Program-made: the position numbers and the translations under genes
Notes under the pieces: model-generated
Told to the model about the DNA's origin: nothing
Database searches by the model: none
The model's input: the letters and a program-made list of their open reading frames with translations, nothing else
NCBI GenBank assembly: GCA_013002285.1
Contig: JABDKJ010000078.1
Coordinates: 62,001 to 126,000 of the forward strand
Length of the DNA stretch: 64,000 nucleotides
Origin: Flavobacteriales bacterium
GTDB taxonomy: Bacteria; Bacteroidota; Bacteroidia; Flavobacteriales; JABDKJ01
Reading direction: 5' to 3'
In this document: positions 53,884-63,437 of the stretch, in pieces
How positions within the stretch are numbered: the stretch's first letter is position 1
Layout: the number at the start of each line of letters is the position of its first letter

Positions 53884-54635
53884 TATGCTTTGACTTCTTC
53901 AGTGATCCAATCGTATCCCTTTTCTTCAAGCTCTAGCGCTAGACCCTTATCCCCTGATCTTACGATCTGTCCATCATGTAGAACATGAACATAGTCTGGT
54001 ACAATATGATCTAAAAGTCTCTGGTAGTGAGTAATGACAAGGAATGACCTTTCTGGGCTTCGCATCGCATTGACACCATTTGAAACGATCTTCAATGCAT
54101 CTATATCCAAGCCAGAATCCGTTTCGTCAAGTATGGCAAATTTCGGTTCTAACATAGCCAATTGAAAGATCTCATTTCTTTTTTTCTCTCCTCCAGAAAA
54201 TCCTTCATTTACAGATCTATTCGTTAATCTGCCATCAAGCTCTACTAACTTTGAAGTCTCTTTTACTTTCGCCAAAAACTCTTTTGCTGGAATTGCTTCT
54301 TGGCCATGATGCTCTCTAATGTCGTTTATGGCCGTCTTTAAAAAATTGATATTGCTTACACCTGGAATTTCTACAGGATATTGAAAGGCAAGAAAAAGTC
54401 CTACTCGCGCTCTGTCTTCTGTACTCATATCCAAAAGGTCTTCTCCAAAAAAGGAGACACTACCTGCTGTTATCTCATAGTTTTCGTCTCCCGCAAGCAC
54501 GGAAGCTAGAGTGCTTTTTCCAGACCCATTTGGACCCATTATAGCATGAACTTCTCCCGGACCAATTTCAAGTGTAAGTCCCTTCAATATTTTGTTGCCT
54601 TCGATCTCGGCATGTAAATTTTCTATTTTGATCAT
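53883..54635 (-). CDS. sufC: SUF ATPase SufC
   Basis: ABC-type ATPase that powers SufB-SufD cluster assembly. The 250 aa contain Walker A GPNGSGKST, signature FSGGEKKRNEIFQLA, Walker B FAILDETDSGLDID and the switch His in LVITHYQRLLD. Its order between sufB and sufD is the usual one. Confidence 0.97.
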   Translation of the reverse strand: MIKIENLHAEIEGNKILKGLTLEIGPGEVHAIMGPNGSGKSTLASVLAGDENYEITAGSVSFFGEDLLDMSTEDRARVGLFLAFQYPVEIPGVSNINFLKTAINDIREHHGQEAIPAKEFLAKVKETSKLVELDGRLTNRSVNEGFSGGEKKRNEIFQLAMLEPKFAILDETDSGLDIDALKIVSNGVNAMRSPERSFLVITHYQRLLDHIVPDYVHVLHDGQIVRSGDKGLALELEEKGYDWITEEVKA

Positions 54636-54652
54636 TTCAGATATATCCTTTT

Positions 54653-56101
54653 TTATCCAACGCTACCTTCAAGAGAAATGGCGAGCAATTTTTGAGCTTC
54701 CACAGCAAACTCCATTGGTAATTTATTTAATACTTCTTTTGCGTATCCGTTTACAATTAGGCTTATTGCTTTTTCTTCATCTATCCCTCTAGACATGCAA
54801 TAAAACAATTGATCTTCACCAATTTTGGATGTGGTAGCTTCATGCTCCACTTTTGCACTATTATTATCTACTTCTATGTATGGAAATGTATGCGCTCCGC
54901 AGCGATCACTCATCAATAGTGAATCGCATTGTGAAAAATTCCTGGCGTTCTTAGCTCCTTTATGGATCTTCACTAAGCCTCTATAGGAATTCTGACTCTT
55001 GCCCGCTGAAATACCTTTAGAGATTATCGTGCTTTTAGTATTCTTCCCTAGGTGGATCATTTTGGTTCCAGTATCAGCTTGCTGATAATTATTCGTTACA
55101 GCAACAGAATAGAATTCACCGATCGAATTATCTCCTTTTAAAATACAAGAAGGATATTTCCATGTGACTGCAGAACCTGTTTCAACTTGGGTCCAAGATA
55201 TCTTGGAATTATTTCCATCGCAAAGCCCTCTTTTGGTCACAAAATTGAAAACACCACCTTTTCCATTTTCATCACCGGGATACCAATTCTGAACAGTAGA
55301 ATATTTGATCTCTGCATCTTCCATGGCTATCAATTCAACAACTGCTGCATGCAACTGATTTTCATCTCTTTGCGGAGCCGTGCAGCCTTCAAGATAACTC
55401 ACATAGCTTCCAGCTTCAGCTATAACCAATGTCCTTTCAAATTGACCCGTTCCAGCTTCATTTATTCTGAAATATGTGGACAATTCCATAGGACACCTTA
55501 CACCTTTTGGAATATAACAGAAAGAACCATCAGTGAAGACAGCTGAATTCAGAGCAGCATAATAATTATCTGTTCTAGGAACTACTTTCCCTAAGTATTT
55601 TTTAACCAATTCAGGATGTTCTTGAACTGCTTCACTCATTGACATGAAAATGATGCCAAGTTCTCCGAGTTTTTCTTTGAATGATGTGGCAACAGAAACG
55701 GAATCCATGACAAAATCCACGGCCACACCTTGAAGTCTTTTTTGCTCTTCTATGGAGATCCCCAATTTATCCATGGTCTTTCTTAACTCCGGATCTACTT
55801 CGTCCAAGGAGTTCAAAGTTTTCTTTTGCTTTGGTGCAGCATAGTATGAGATAGCTTGCAGGTCTGGTTTTTTGTATTTTACATGAGCCCACTCCGGCTC
55901 TGTCATTTTCTTAAAAGCCTCATATGCTTCTAGTCTCCACTCCAAGAGCCATTCGGGTTCATTCTTCTTCTTAGAAATGATGCGAATGATATCTTCATTT
56001 AAACCATTGGCAACCTTGTCTACTTCAATATCAGTTACGAATCCGAATTCGTAATCTTTATTGGTAACCTCTTCTAATAAAGGATCTTCTTGATAGGCCA
56101 T
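54653..56101 (-). CDS. sufB: SUF scaffold protein SufB
   Basis: 482 aa, the main cluster scaffold of the SUF system. Contains [61 protein letters not shown] and [22 protein letters not shown], all typical of SufB. It follows the IscA-type gene by 32 bases. Confidence 0.97.
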   Translation of the reverse strand: MAYQEDPLLEEVTNKDYEFGFVTDIEVDKVANGLNEDIIRIISKKKNEPEWLLEWRLEAYEAFKKMTEPEWAHVKYKKPDLQAISYYAAPKQKKTLNSLDEVDPELRKTMDKLGISIEEQKRLQGVAVDFVMDSVSVATSFKEKLGELGIIFMSMSEAVQEHPELVKKYLGKVVPRTDNYYAALNSAVFTDGSFCYIPKGVRCPMELSTYFRINEAGTGQFERTLVIAEAGSYVSYLEGCTAPQRDENQLHAAVVELIAMEDAEIKYSTVQNWYPGDENGKGGVFNFVTKRGLCDGNNSKISWTQVETGSAVTWKYPSCILKGDNSIGEFYSVAVTNNYQQADTGTKMIHLGKNTKSTIISKGISAGKSQNSYRGLVKIHKGAKNARNFSQCDSLLMSDRCGAHTFPYIEVDNNSAKVEHEATTSKIGEDQLFYCMSRGIDEEKAISLIVNGYAKEVLNKLPMEFAVEAQKLLAISLEGSVG

Positions 56102-56133
56102 GTGTAATTATTCAATTATGAGAGAAGTACGGT

Positions 56134-56460
56134 TTAAATGGAAAATGATTCCCCACAACCGCAAGTTCTGCTGGCATTGGGATTTACAAAGTTGAATCCT
56201 TTTCCATTAAGTCCACCAGAATAATCCAATTCGGTGCCTACTAGATATAAATAGCTTTTCTTATCTACGACTACCTGTACCCCGTTGTCTTCGAACACTT
56301 GATCGCCTTCTTTTAATTCGTGGTCAAATTCCAACTTATACATTAAACCAGAACAGCCCCCTCCTTCAACTCCAACTCTTACGAAAGAGCCTTCAGGCGA
56401 TTTATCCTCAGCCATTAACTTGGCAACTTGGTTTTTGGCATTATCATTAACTTTTATCAT
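56134..56460 (-). CDS. IscA/SufA-type iron-sulfur carrier protein
   Basis: 108 aa of the HesB/IscA family. The three conserved cysteines are C36 (in GGGCSGLMY), C100 and C102 (in RTCGCGESFSI). It passes clusters to target proteins and is the first gene of the SUF run. A TAnnTTTG motif lies 34 bases upstream. Confidence 0.94.
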   Translation of the reverse strand: MIKVNDNAKNQVAKLMAEDKSPEGSFVRVGVEGGGCSGLMYKLEFDHELKEGDQVFEDNGVQVVVDKKSYLYLVGTELDYSGGLNGKGFNFVNPNASRTCGCGESFSI

Positions 56461-56493
56461 CGCTTCAATAACAATTTATAAGCTTTATTGTTG

Positions 56494-56501
56494 CAAAGAT
56501 A
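56494..56501 (-). promoter_or_regulatory. -7 promoter motif for the suf operon
   Basis: Exact TATCTTTG (TAnnTTTG) on the minus strand, 33 bases ahead of the IscA-type ATG. The divergent thiL start has a near match, TACCTTCG at 56595-56602. The gap between them is 147 bases. Confidence 0.6.
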
Positions 56502-56607
56502 ATCACTTATTTAGACATATTCTAAATAACCAAAGCCAATAATTTCAGCGCTTTATCAAAGTAAAGAAGGTCATTTTTAGCCTTAAAAATTATATACCTT
56601 CGGCCTC

Positions 56608-57642
56608 ATGTCTGAAACGAAAAGAACCGAGCTAAGCACATTGGGTGAATTTGGATTGATCGCCAAGCTCACTGAGAACGTTGAGATCAAGCATGATTCA
56701 ACATATAAGGGTATAGGGGACGATGCGGCTGTCCTGGATAAAGAAGATCATTTTCAGCTGATCTCTACTGACATGTTAATGGAAGGAGTTCATTTCAACT
56801 TGATGTACTGCCCATTGAAGCACTTGGGTTATAAAAGCATTGTAGTCAATCTATCTGACATTTATGCCATGAATGGTACACCCGAGTATGTTACAGTCTC
56901 AATAGCTGTTTCCAATCGATTTTCCTTGGAGGCTCTTGAAGAGTTTTATGAAGGGGTGAATTTAGCTTGCAAGCTTTACAACGTTGATCTTATTGGAGGG
57001 GACACAACTTCTTCAATGTCGGGATTTGCTATATCTGTAACAGCTGTCGGAAGAGTCAAAAAAGACAAGATATCCTATCGAAGTGGCGCGCAGGAAAATG
57101 ATCTACTTGTAGTTACCGGAGATCTTGGAGCTGCATATATGGGGTTGCAAATTTTGGAAAGGGAGAAAAAGGTTTTTGAGACAGCACCCTCCACCCAACC
57201 AGACCTAGCCGGAAAAGACTATATTTTAGAAAGGCAATTGAAACCTGAGGCCCGAAAAGATATTATTGCGATGTTCGAAAAAATGGGGCTTAGACCAACA
57301 TCCATGATCGATATTTCAGATGGTCTGGCATCTGAATGCATCCATATTGCAAAAGCGAGCGATAAAGGTTTTACCATTTATGAGGATAAGGTGCCGATCG
57401 ATCCAACAACTTTTTCTTCGGCCAGAGAATTTAATTTGGACCCGATCACATGTGCATTGAACGGAGGAGAAGACTATGAGCTGCTTTTCACAATAGACCA
57501 AGCAGACCACGAAAAGGTAAAAGGAAATCCAAACATGACATTTATCGGGCATATCACTGACAAAGCTTCTGGTTATCAAATGATAAGTACAGGAGGGTCA
57601 TCCGTTGATGTTACAGCCCAAGGTTGGGATCCGATCAAGTAG
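56608..57642 (+). CDS. thiL: Thiamine-monophosphate kinase
   Basis: Makes thiamine diphosphate from thiamine monophosphate and ATP. The 344 aa have the PurM-like motifs GIGDDAAVL, STDMLMEGVHF, VVNLSDIYAMNG, LIGGDTTSSMSG, DISDGLASE and LNGGEDYELLF. It is single on the plus strand. Its stop overlaps the end of the convergent helical-repeat gene by 8 bases, with no terminator. Confidence 0.95.
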   Translation: MSETKRTELSTLGEFGLIAKLTENVEIKHDSTYKGIGDDAAVLDKEDHFQLISTDMLMEGVHFNLMYCPLKHLGYKSIVVNLSDIYAMNGTPEYVTVSIAVSNRFSLEALEEFYEGVNLACKLYNVDLIGGDTTSSMSGFAISVTAVGRVKKDKISYRSGAQENDLLVVTGDLGAAYMGLQILEREKKVFETAPSTQPDLAGKDYILERQLKPEARKDIIAMFEKMGLRPTSMIDISDGLASECIHIAKASDKGFTIYEDKVPIDPTTFSSAREFNLDPITCALNGGEDYELLFTIDQADHEKVKGNPNMTFIGHITDKASGYQMISTGGSSVDVTAQGWDPIK

Positions 57643-59131
57643 TTTTGATAATTTCTTGCATGCTTACACTTTGGATCTTGCTTTCTAACCAGGCATATAG
57701 ATCGAATCTTTCTATAAGCACGTCATCAAGATCCTTTTTGGAAAGCAAGGATAATTCCCTTTTCCAATCTTTAAAGTGGGTAGTATCTTTTTCCTTTTTG
57801 CGAATAAAGGTCAAGAATAGTTTTTCGAATTTATTTAGCCTTTTATTTGAATAGAGATATCGTTCCACAGTCCTAATTCTGCGGCTAACGAAATTGACAT
57901 TGCCAAGTTCAGAGTGTACCAAAAGATTTAGCAATAGAGCATCGGAAAATACAGATACATTGTTTTCTATTCTTTTATAATTAAGCAGCTCGTTTGTCCA
58001 TTTTAGAGCTTCCTTCATATTTCCAGAGACAATATACAAATGCGCAAAATTCAAGTAGAATGAAGCTCTTTTTAAAGCGCTGATCTGACCATTGTACTTT
58101 GAAAGCTGTTCCGAAATGAGAGGGATCAGGTCCAAGGCCTGCTCTAGTTTTTTCTCAGAATACTTGAGCAAAAGTTCAAGGCTAGAAATGTTCTCAAAAT
58201 AGAAGGGTTCGAGTTTTTCTAAGGACCGTCCATTTTCATTTGCCCTTAGAACTTTTAATTCGAACAATCTTGTTTTAGCTTTGTCAAACTGGCCTAATTG
58301 AATAGCGAGAAAAATGATGTTTCCCAAAGTCGATATAATGGCCGAGTGATCATTTTTATCAAGAAGTCGATAATACTCCTCTGCATTCCTCAGCGAATTA
58401 ATTGGTTCATTATTGGCATAAAACCAAGCACTTTTGATCTGAAAAAGCGTGTGCAATGTTTTCTTGTCTTTGACTTCAAGAAGACTAATTTCTTTCAATT
58501 CATTTTTAATGAATGCAACAATATTTTTTGATTTGATCTTTCCTTGGTATAAATTTTTAAAGAGCAAATTTTTAAGCTTGATCACTCTTGCATGTAAGAC
58601 CATTTTTCCTAAAAGGTCAGTGTATTCATCTATTTTATCTGAAAGTGCTTTTTCTGATGCGTTTTGATATTGATCTTTCTCCAACAATTTTAATTCCCAC
58701 TGACAGAGATCTATCCCTATGGCGTTGGTTCCTTTAAGGTCATTTAGGTTTTTCGCTTTCTTGACAAGCTTTGCGCATGGTCGAAAAAGGCCCTTCTCAT
58801 AAAGGATCTCTATCTCATTTAGAAAGTTGTGGAGTTTATTCAGTTCGCTCTTATTCGAGTGATAGAAATTTAAAGAATTCATGATACTTGTAAAGAGCCT
58901 ATTCTTGGCGACAGAGAAATTTCGAACGAATGATTCGTTTTTGAATTGAAGAAGAAGATCTTCTTCATTGTAGGTTTCTTGCTTATCAATTGCGGCAAAA
59001 AGTTTTTCATTGACTCCGTTTACTGCAAGAGCATTTCTCGAATTGTAGATCTTGAAATACCTTTTTTCTGATCTTGTTAATGACCGTATAAGGTTGAACA
59101 GCACATGGTTGGATCTGTTTTTTGATCTCAT
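57635..59131 (-). CDS. Helical-repeat cytoplasmic protein of unknown function
   Basis: 498 aa with no signal peptide or membrane segment. It begins with a basic segment containing LIRSLTRSEKRYFKIY, a start seen in many uncharacterised Bacteroidota proteins, followed by alpha-helical repeats that look TPR-like (for example AKTRLFELKVLRANE, ASFYLNFAHLYIVSGNMKEALKWTNELL). It is lysine and leucine rich. I cannot assign a role. Convergent with thiL, ahead of the sensor-kinase region. Confidence 0.75.
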   Translation of the reverse strand: MRSKNRSNHVLFNLIRSLTRSEKRYFKIYNSRNALAVNGVNEKLFAAIDKQETYNEEDLLLQFKNESFVRNFSVAKNRLFTSIMNSLNFYHSNKSELNKLHNFLNEIEILYEKGLFRPCAKLVKKAKNLNDLKGTNAIGIDLCQWELKLLEKDQYQNASEKALSDKIDEYTDLLGKMVLHARVIKLKNLLFKNLYQGKIKSKNIVAFIKNELKEISLLEVKDKKTLHTLFQIKSAWFYANNEPINSLRNAEEYYRLLDKNDHSAIISTLGNIIFLAIQLGQFDKAKTRLFELKVLRANENGRSLEKLEPFYFENISSLELLLKYSEKKLEQALDLIPLISEQLSKYNGQISALKRASFYLNFAHLYIVSGNMKEALKWTNELLNYKRIENNVSVFSDALLLNLLVHSELGNVNFVSRRIRTVERYLYSNKRLNKFEKLFLTFIRKKEKDTTHFKDWKRELSLLSKKDLDDVLIERFDLYAWLESKIQSVSMQEIIKTT

Positions 59132-59241
59132 GAACTTAGGTTTTGGTACAATAAGTTAATGAAAGCTTAATGAACAGCACAGCACTAGTTCATAAGTGGT
59201 ACATACAAAATAAGAAACGGTAAATTATTAGAAGTTGAGAA

Positions 59242-59547
59242 TTATCTTCTATCGTTTGGACGTGTTAAAACACTTCTAGACGTATCATCTTCGTCATCAT
59301 CTTCGTCATCGGTGATCTCGTCCTCGTCATCTTCGTCATCGTCTTCATCGTCTGTGATATCATCACCACCGCTGGCATTGCCATCTTCTCCATCACCAGG
59401 GTCATCAAGATCATCACCCCCAAATGCTCTTTCAAAGGAAACAGGTTCGTCTACACCTGCAAGTTCATTTTTCTCGCAAGAACTCATCGTAAAGATGAAG
59501 ATCAAAAGGCACAGAATTGACAATATTTTGCTGATCACACTATTCAT
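59242..59547 (-). CDS. Small acidic repeat lipoprotein
   Basis: 101 aa. A lipoprotein signal (SILCLLIFIFTMSSC) is followed by a short mature region that is nearly half Asp/Glu. Two copies of a unit reading ITDDEDDDEDD lie at about residues 63-88, after a glycine/aspartate-rich stretch, and the protein ends in a basic tail (SRSVLTRPNDRR). Acidic clusters like this often bind calcium, but no EF-hand or thrombospondin pattern fits. It lies just after the sensor kinase on the same strand, with a promoter motif of its own. Confidence 0.75.
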   Translation of the reverse strand: MNSVISKILSILCLLIFIFTMSSCEKNELAGVDEPVSFERAFGGDDLDDPGDGEDGNASGGDDITDDEDDDEDDEDEITDDEDDDEDDTSRSVLTRPNDRR

Positions 59548-59563
59548 ATTATACTTAACCTAT

Positions 59564-59571
59564 CAAAGTTA
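59564..59571 (-). promoter_or_regulatory. -7 promoter motif for the acidic lipoprotein
   Basis: Exact TAACTTTG (TAnnTTTG) on the minus strand, 17 bases ahead of the lipoprotein ATG. It begins with the TAA stop codon of the sensor kinase gene, so the small gene can be transcribed on its own. Confidence 0.55.
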
Positions 59572-62500
59572 ATTATTAAACGCCAAAGTTCCTAATTTAT
59601 TGGTTTCGGATATTATTTCTTCAAATGCTTGACTTTCAGGAAGATATATTTCAACTCGGGTGCCTAGAACCTCTTTTTTGTCGTTTTTTAACTCAAATGG
59701 ACCTTTTATCTTAAAATTCTCATGTGTGAGCTTTTGATACAAGATTATACGGTCGTTTGTCAATGAGACACCTTTAGACTCGTGAATTTTGTCTTTGCCA
59801 TTTTTGTTGGCCAAACTCTGATCAACTCCTATTCCGTTATCATCAATAATGATCTTAATGGATCCACTTAGGCTGCGCTCTATTCGAACTTTCAAAATAC
59901 CCTTCTCTTCCTTTGGAAGTATTCCGTGCCAAATGCTGTTTTCCAAGAAAGGTTGAAGCAACATACTTGGGATCTTTACATTGTTAGGATCTACATTTTG
60001 GTCGATGTCAATTTCAAATTCGAATTTATCCTGAAATCGCATATGTTCCAACGAGAGGTAAAGCCTTATTCGCTCCAATTCATCTGATAGAAAACTGAGA
60101 TTTTCCTGTGAACTATCCAGATTTTTTCTGATCAATTTTGCAAAATTTGAAAGGTATTTGTTCGCAGAGAATTTATCCTGCCGATTGATGTAATATTGGA
60201 TGGAATTAAGAGCATTGAATATAAAATGCCTGTTCATACTTGAGTTCAGTGACTGCTGTTCTAAAGATAGGATACGTGACTGGTAAACCAATCTTTGATT
60301 TTCGATCTTTCTTATTTGCACTGTTCGTCTCCAATAGAGTAGAGCTGATCCCAAAAGCATCCCTAGAAGGACCATACTTGCATTGAACCAAACAGTCTTG
60401 TAATATGGCGCTTGTATTTCAAAAGCATATGTCGCTGGCTTAATCGAACGTTGTCCCATTTCCGAAATGGCATATACTTCAAATTCATATTCTCCATGTG
60501 GTAAGAATGGAAAAGAAACAAAAGAAGCATTTGAAAGTGGAACGAATTCTTCTTGCAAACCCTTCAATCTGTATTCATACGAAACACTGTTAGGGTCAGA
60601 AAAATAGATGCCGGTGAAGTCAAATGTAATATGGCTTTCTGAGGGAAGGAATTTATGAATTCCGAAGGCCTTTATTTTTTTGTCAGACCTTGTGATCTCT
60701 TCGTTCATGAGTATTCTAAGGCCGCTCAAATAGACTTTAGGTGCGTGAAGTTCTTGCTCATGTATCATTTTTGAAAGGTCAGCTTTTACGATCCCTTTAC
60801 CTGTTCCGAACCACAGTTGTTCGCTATCATCGATATATGATGAGTTCAGGTTACATTCCAAACTTTTCAGTCCTTCATCTGACCCGAAATGGCGAATAGC
60901 TTCCTTGGCATTCGACTCGCGGCCTTCAATATTGATCAAGTAAAGACCATTATTTGTTCCCGCTATAAAATGACCGTCAAATACCTCTGAAAAATTAATG
61001 TATTGTGCACTAAAAACATTGTCTAAGTAGACCCGTTCGAATGTCTTGCCATCGAGCAAGTAGACCCCGTTTTTTGTACCTAACCATTTTCTATCTTTTT
61101 CATCGATCGAAATATTTAAGACGGCATTTCCTTCAACAGAGCTTCCTTTGTCAACGTTAACGAATAGCCCATTCTCATATTTGAACAGTCCATTATCTGC
61201 GGCCAGCCAAATGACACCATTTCTGTCTTCAATGATATTTCTGATGCGTTTTCCGTCAAACCCATTTTCTTGATCGTGCGAGATCTCTTTTTCTTTATCA
61301 TATATCCGAACTCCATATTTATGACCACACCAGACGCGACCATCTTTACTTTGGAAAAGAGCAGTTATTCGATCACTACCAGCTGCACTAGACGAGGAAT
61401 AATGAATGATGTTTGCTCCATTTATTCTGTTCAGCCCATTCGATGTGCCTAGCCAAATATTTCCTTCATCATCAGCAAGACTGCACCAGACTGTATTGTT
61501 ACTAAGGCCACTGTTCGTGTTATAATTAATGATCTCTCCATTTTTGAAATGACATACTCCATTTTCAAATGAAGAGATCCATAGATCTTCGTTTTGGTCC
61601 TTTGTAATAGAAAGAGCTTTCTCACTGCACCATCCATTATCTAAATTGAAGTTTAAGATATTTTCACCTCCTGATCGAAAGATCCCGTTGCCATTTGAGG
61701 CTAACCAAATGTTATTCTCATCATCAGAACTTACAGCCTTGATGTCATGATTTTTAAGGCCGTTTAGGTTCGAAAAATTGATGATCCCTTTTTCCGAGAT
61801 CTTAGAGGTTCCTTGCTTGGAAGAAAGCCAAATGTTCCCATAGCCATCTTCATGTATGTTTTTTATTCTATTACTGATAAGACCATTCTCGGTCGTAAAG
61901 TTTTTAAGCTCATCATTTTTAAAGTGGTATATGCCTTGGTACGTAGCGATCCATATAGAACCATCTCGTGCTTTTAACAGGTCATATATACTTTGCTCAT
62001 TGAGATCTTGTATGGGTAAACTCCATTTGTCCTCTTTTGGCTTATACTTAAACAGTCCATTGCTGGTTGCTAGCCAAAGGAACTCTTCTTCTGGTAAAAT
62101 GGATCGCACGTTATTAAAAGGAAGACCTTCTATCATGACCAAGCTATCATCATTTAAGAGCCATAATCCTGAGTTGTCAGTACCGAGCCAGATCATTTCT
62201 TCATCGTCTTTGGCAATAGCCCTTACCTTACTCTCGCTTTGGTCTTTAGGTAATCTATAACTTGATGCTCTGTTGTTTTTGAGAAGACTGATCCCTCCTG
62301 TGGCTCCTGCATATACCAGCCCCTTAGAATGGAAAAGTGTATGTAAATGATTATCTACTAGCCCATCATCTTTAGAATAATTTATAAAGTTCTGTCCATC
62401 GAACTTTGATAGCCCTCCTAAAGTCGAGATCCACAAATAACCTTTACTATCCTGAACGATATCTGTGGCTTGAGACTGCGCAAGTCCTTCTTTAATGGAA

Positions 62501-62592
62501 TAATTAATAAATGAGTAGGACTGGGAGTAAGCAACTGAAAAAGTAAAAAAGATAAAAGAAAAGAAGAGTGTTAGCTTATGCAACATTCGCAT
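59569..62592 (-). CDS. Propeller-domain sensor histidine kinase (LytS-type)
   Basis: 1007 aa. Signal peptide (about 1-23), two-component regulator propeller repeats (about 28-620, recurrent D-x-x-G-x-[IV]-W-L-x-[TS] units), a Y_Y_Y domain (about 650-735), one TM (about 745-765), a HisKA_7TM-type/PF06580 helix with H789 in NRHFIFNALNSIQ (the usual Pro before His is Arg here), and an HATPase domain (ENSIWHGILP, IDDNGIGVD, GVSLTNDRI). It senses an extracytoplasmic signal and phosphorylates a LytTR regulator. Its start overlaps the regulator gene by 17 bases. There is no SusCD pair close by, so the ligand is open. Confidence 0.93.
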   Translation of the reverse strand: MRMLHKLTLFFSFIFFTFSVAYSQSYSFINYSIKEGLAQSQATDIVQDSKGYLWISTLGGLSKFDGQNFINYSKDDGLVDNHLHTLFHSKGLVYAGATGGISLLKNNRASSYRLPKDQSESKVRAIAKDDEEMIWLGTDNSGLWLLNDDSLVMIEGLPFNNVRSILPEEEFLWLATSNGLFKYKPKEDKWSLPIQDLNEQSIYDLLKARDGSIWIATYQGIYHFKNDELKNFTTENGLISNRIKNIHEDGYGNIWLSSKQGTSKISEKGIINFSNLNGLKNHDIKAVSSDDENNIWLASNGNGIFRSGGENILNFNLDNGWCSEKALSITKDQNEDLWISSFENGVCHFKNGEIINYNTNSGLSNNTVWCSLADDEGNIWLGTSNGLNRINGANIIHYSSSSAAGSDRITALFQSKDGRVWCGHKYGVRIYDKEKEISHDQENGFDGKRIRNIIEDRNGVIWLAADNGLFKYENGLFVNVDKGSSVEGNAVLNISIDEKDRKWLGTKNGVYLLDGKTFERVYLDNVFSAQYINFSEVFDGHFIAGTNNGLYLINIEGRESNAKEAIRHFGSDEGLKSLECNLNSSYIDDSEQLWFGTGKGIVKADLSKMIHEQELHAPKVYLSGLRILMNEEITRSDKKIKAFGIHKFLPSESHITFDFTGIYFSDPNSVSYEYRLKGLQEEFVPLSNASFVSFPFLPHGEYEFEVYAISEMGQRSIKPATYAFEIQAPYYKTVWFNASMVLLGMLLGSALLYWRRTVQIRKIENQRLVYQSRILSLEQQSLNSSMNRHFIFNALNSIQYYINRQDKFSANKYLSNFAKLIRKNLDSSQENLSFLSDELERIRLYLSLEHMRFQDKFEFEIDIDQNVDPNNVKIPSMLLQPFLENSIWHGILPKEEKGILKVRIERSLSGSIKIIIDDNGIGVDQSLANKNGKDKIHESKGVSLTNDRIILYQKLTHENFKIKGPFELKNDKKEVLGTRVEIYLPESQAFEEIISETNKLGTLAFNN

Positions 62593-63331
62593 AGGTATTT
62601 ATCCTAGACAAAAAATCGCTCAACTTTCTTCTTGATACCGGAGCCGTTCTACCCTCTGAGAGGCGAACTAAATTGCCTTCACTTCTTGAGAATTCTTTCA
62701 AGTGATGTCTCATGTTGATGATATGGGACTTATGGATCCTATAAAATTCATTGTCGCTCAATTGGTCTTCGAAAACTTTGATGTTCTTACTTGAAAGGTG
62801 CTTGCGCTCATTCGTCAAATAGATATAGGTATAACTATCGCTTGCTTCTAAATGGATGATCTCATCTGTTCCCACGAATACAAAACCATCTTTTGTTGGA
62901 ATAGATACTTTGTGTTTACCGGCATTATCGATCTTAGAAAGCAATTGCTTCCAATTTTGTTGGCCAGTTTTCATCCTACTCATGGCCCTTTTAACGGCAC
63001 TTTGCAAGTCCTCAATATTGATGGGTTTTTCCAAATAGTCCACTGCTTCAACTTTAATGGCTTCTAGTGCAAACTCGTTATGTGCAGTTGTGAAAATGAC
63101 TGACATACTGTGCTCACCAAGTGACCTGAGCAACTCAAAACCGTTTTCCTGAGGCATTTTAATATCCAGAAATAGGATCTGTGGTTTAAGTTGGGAAATT
63201 GAAATTCGAGCTTCTTCAGCATTGCTTGCTAAAGCAACTATTTCAAGTTCTGGAACAAACTCATTGATCAGTTGTTGCAGGTTTTCACGACAGTGGAATT
63301 CGTCATCAACGATAAGGGCTTTTACTTTCAT
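62576..63331 (-). CDS. LytTR-family response regulator
   Basis: 251 aa. Receiver domain (about 3-120) with the acidic pocket VDDE, phospho-acceptor D56 in LFLDIKMP, and conserved Thr/Lys positions (FTTAHN, LEKPI). A LytTR DNA-binding domain (about 140-245) follows (IIHLEASDSYTYIYL, FYRIHKSHIINM). It is the partner of the propeller kinase, with a 17-base overlap of the coding regions. Confidence 0.94.
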   Translation of the reverse strand: MKVKALIVDDEFHCRENLQQLINEFVPELEIVALASNAEEARISISQLKPQILFLDIKMPQENGFELLRSLGEHSMSVIFTTAHNEFALEAIKVEAVDYLEKPINIEDLQSAVKRAMSRMKTGQQNWKQLLSKIDNAGKHKVSIPTKDGFVFVGTDEIIHLEASDSYTYIYLTNERKHLSSKNIKVFEDQLSDNEFYRIHKSHIINMRHHLKEFSRSEGNLVRLSEGRTAPVSRRKLSDFLSRINTYANVA

Positions 63332-63437
63332 AGTGGTGATATTAAAGACATTAAGTTAGATGAAAAACGGATAGAATAGGCTTTAAATTATTAAAGGGTA
63401 CCCTAGATCGAGCCTATGATATGTTTGATCGATCTAC

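Noticed and set aside
59300..59360. Short repeats of GATGACGAAGAT type resembling a direct-repeat array
   Set aside because: They encode the Asp/Glu repeats of the acidic lipoprotein in frame. Units are not separated by unique spacers, so this is not a CRISPR array.
59312..59572. A serine-run frame on the plus strand opposite the acidic lipoprotein
   Set aside because: Same reason. It mirrors GAT/GAA/GAC codons of the real lipoprotein gene, which has a good lipoprotein signal.
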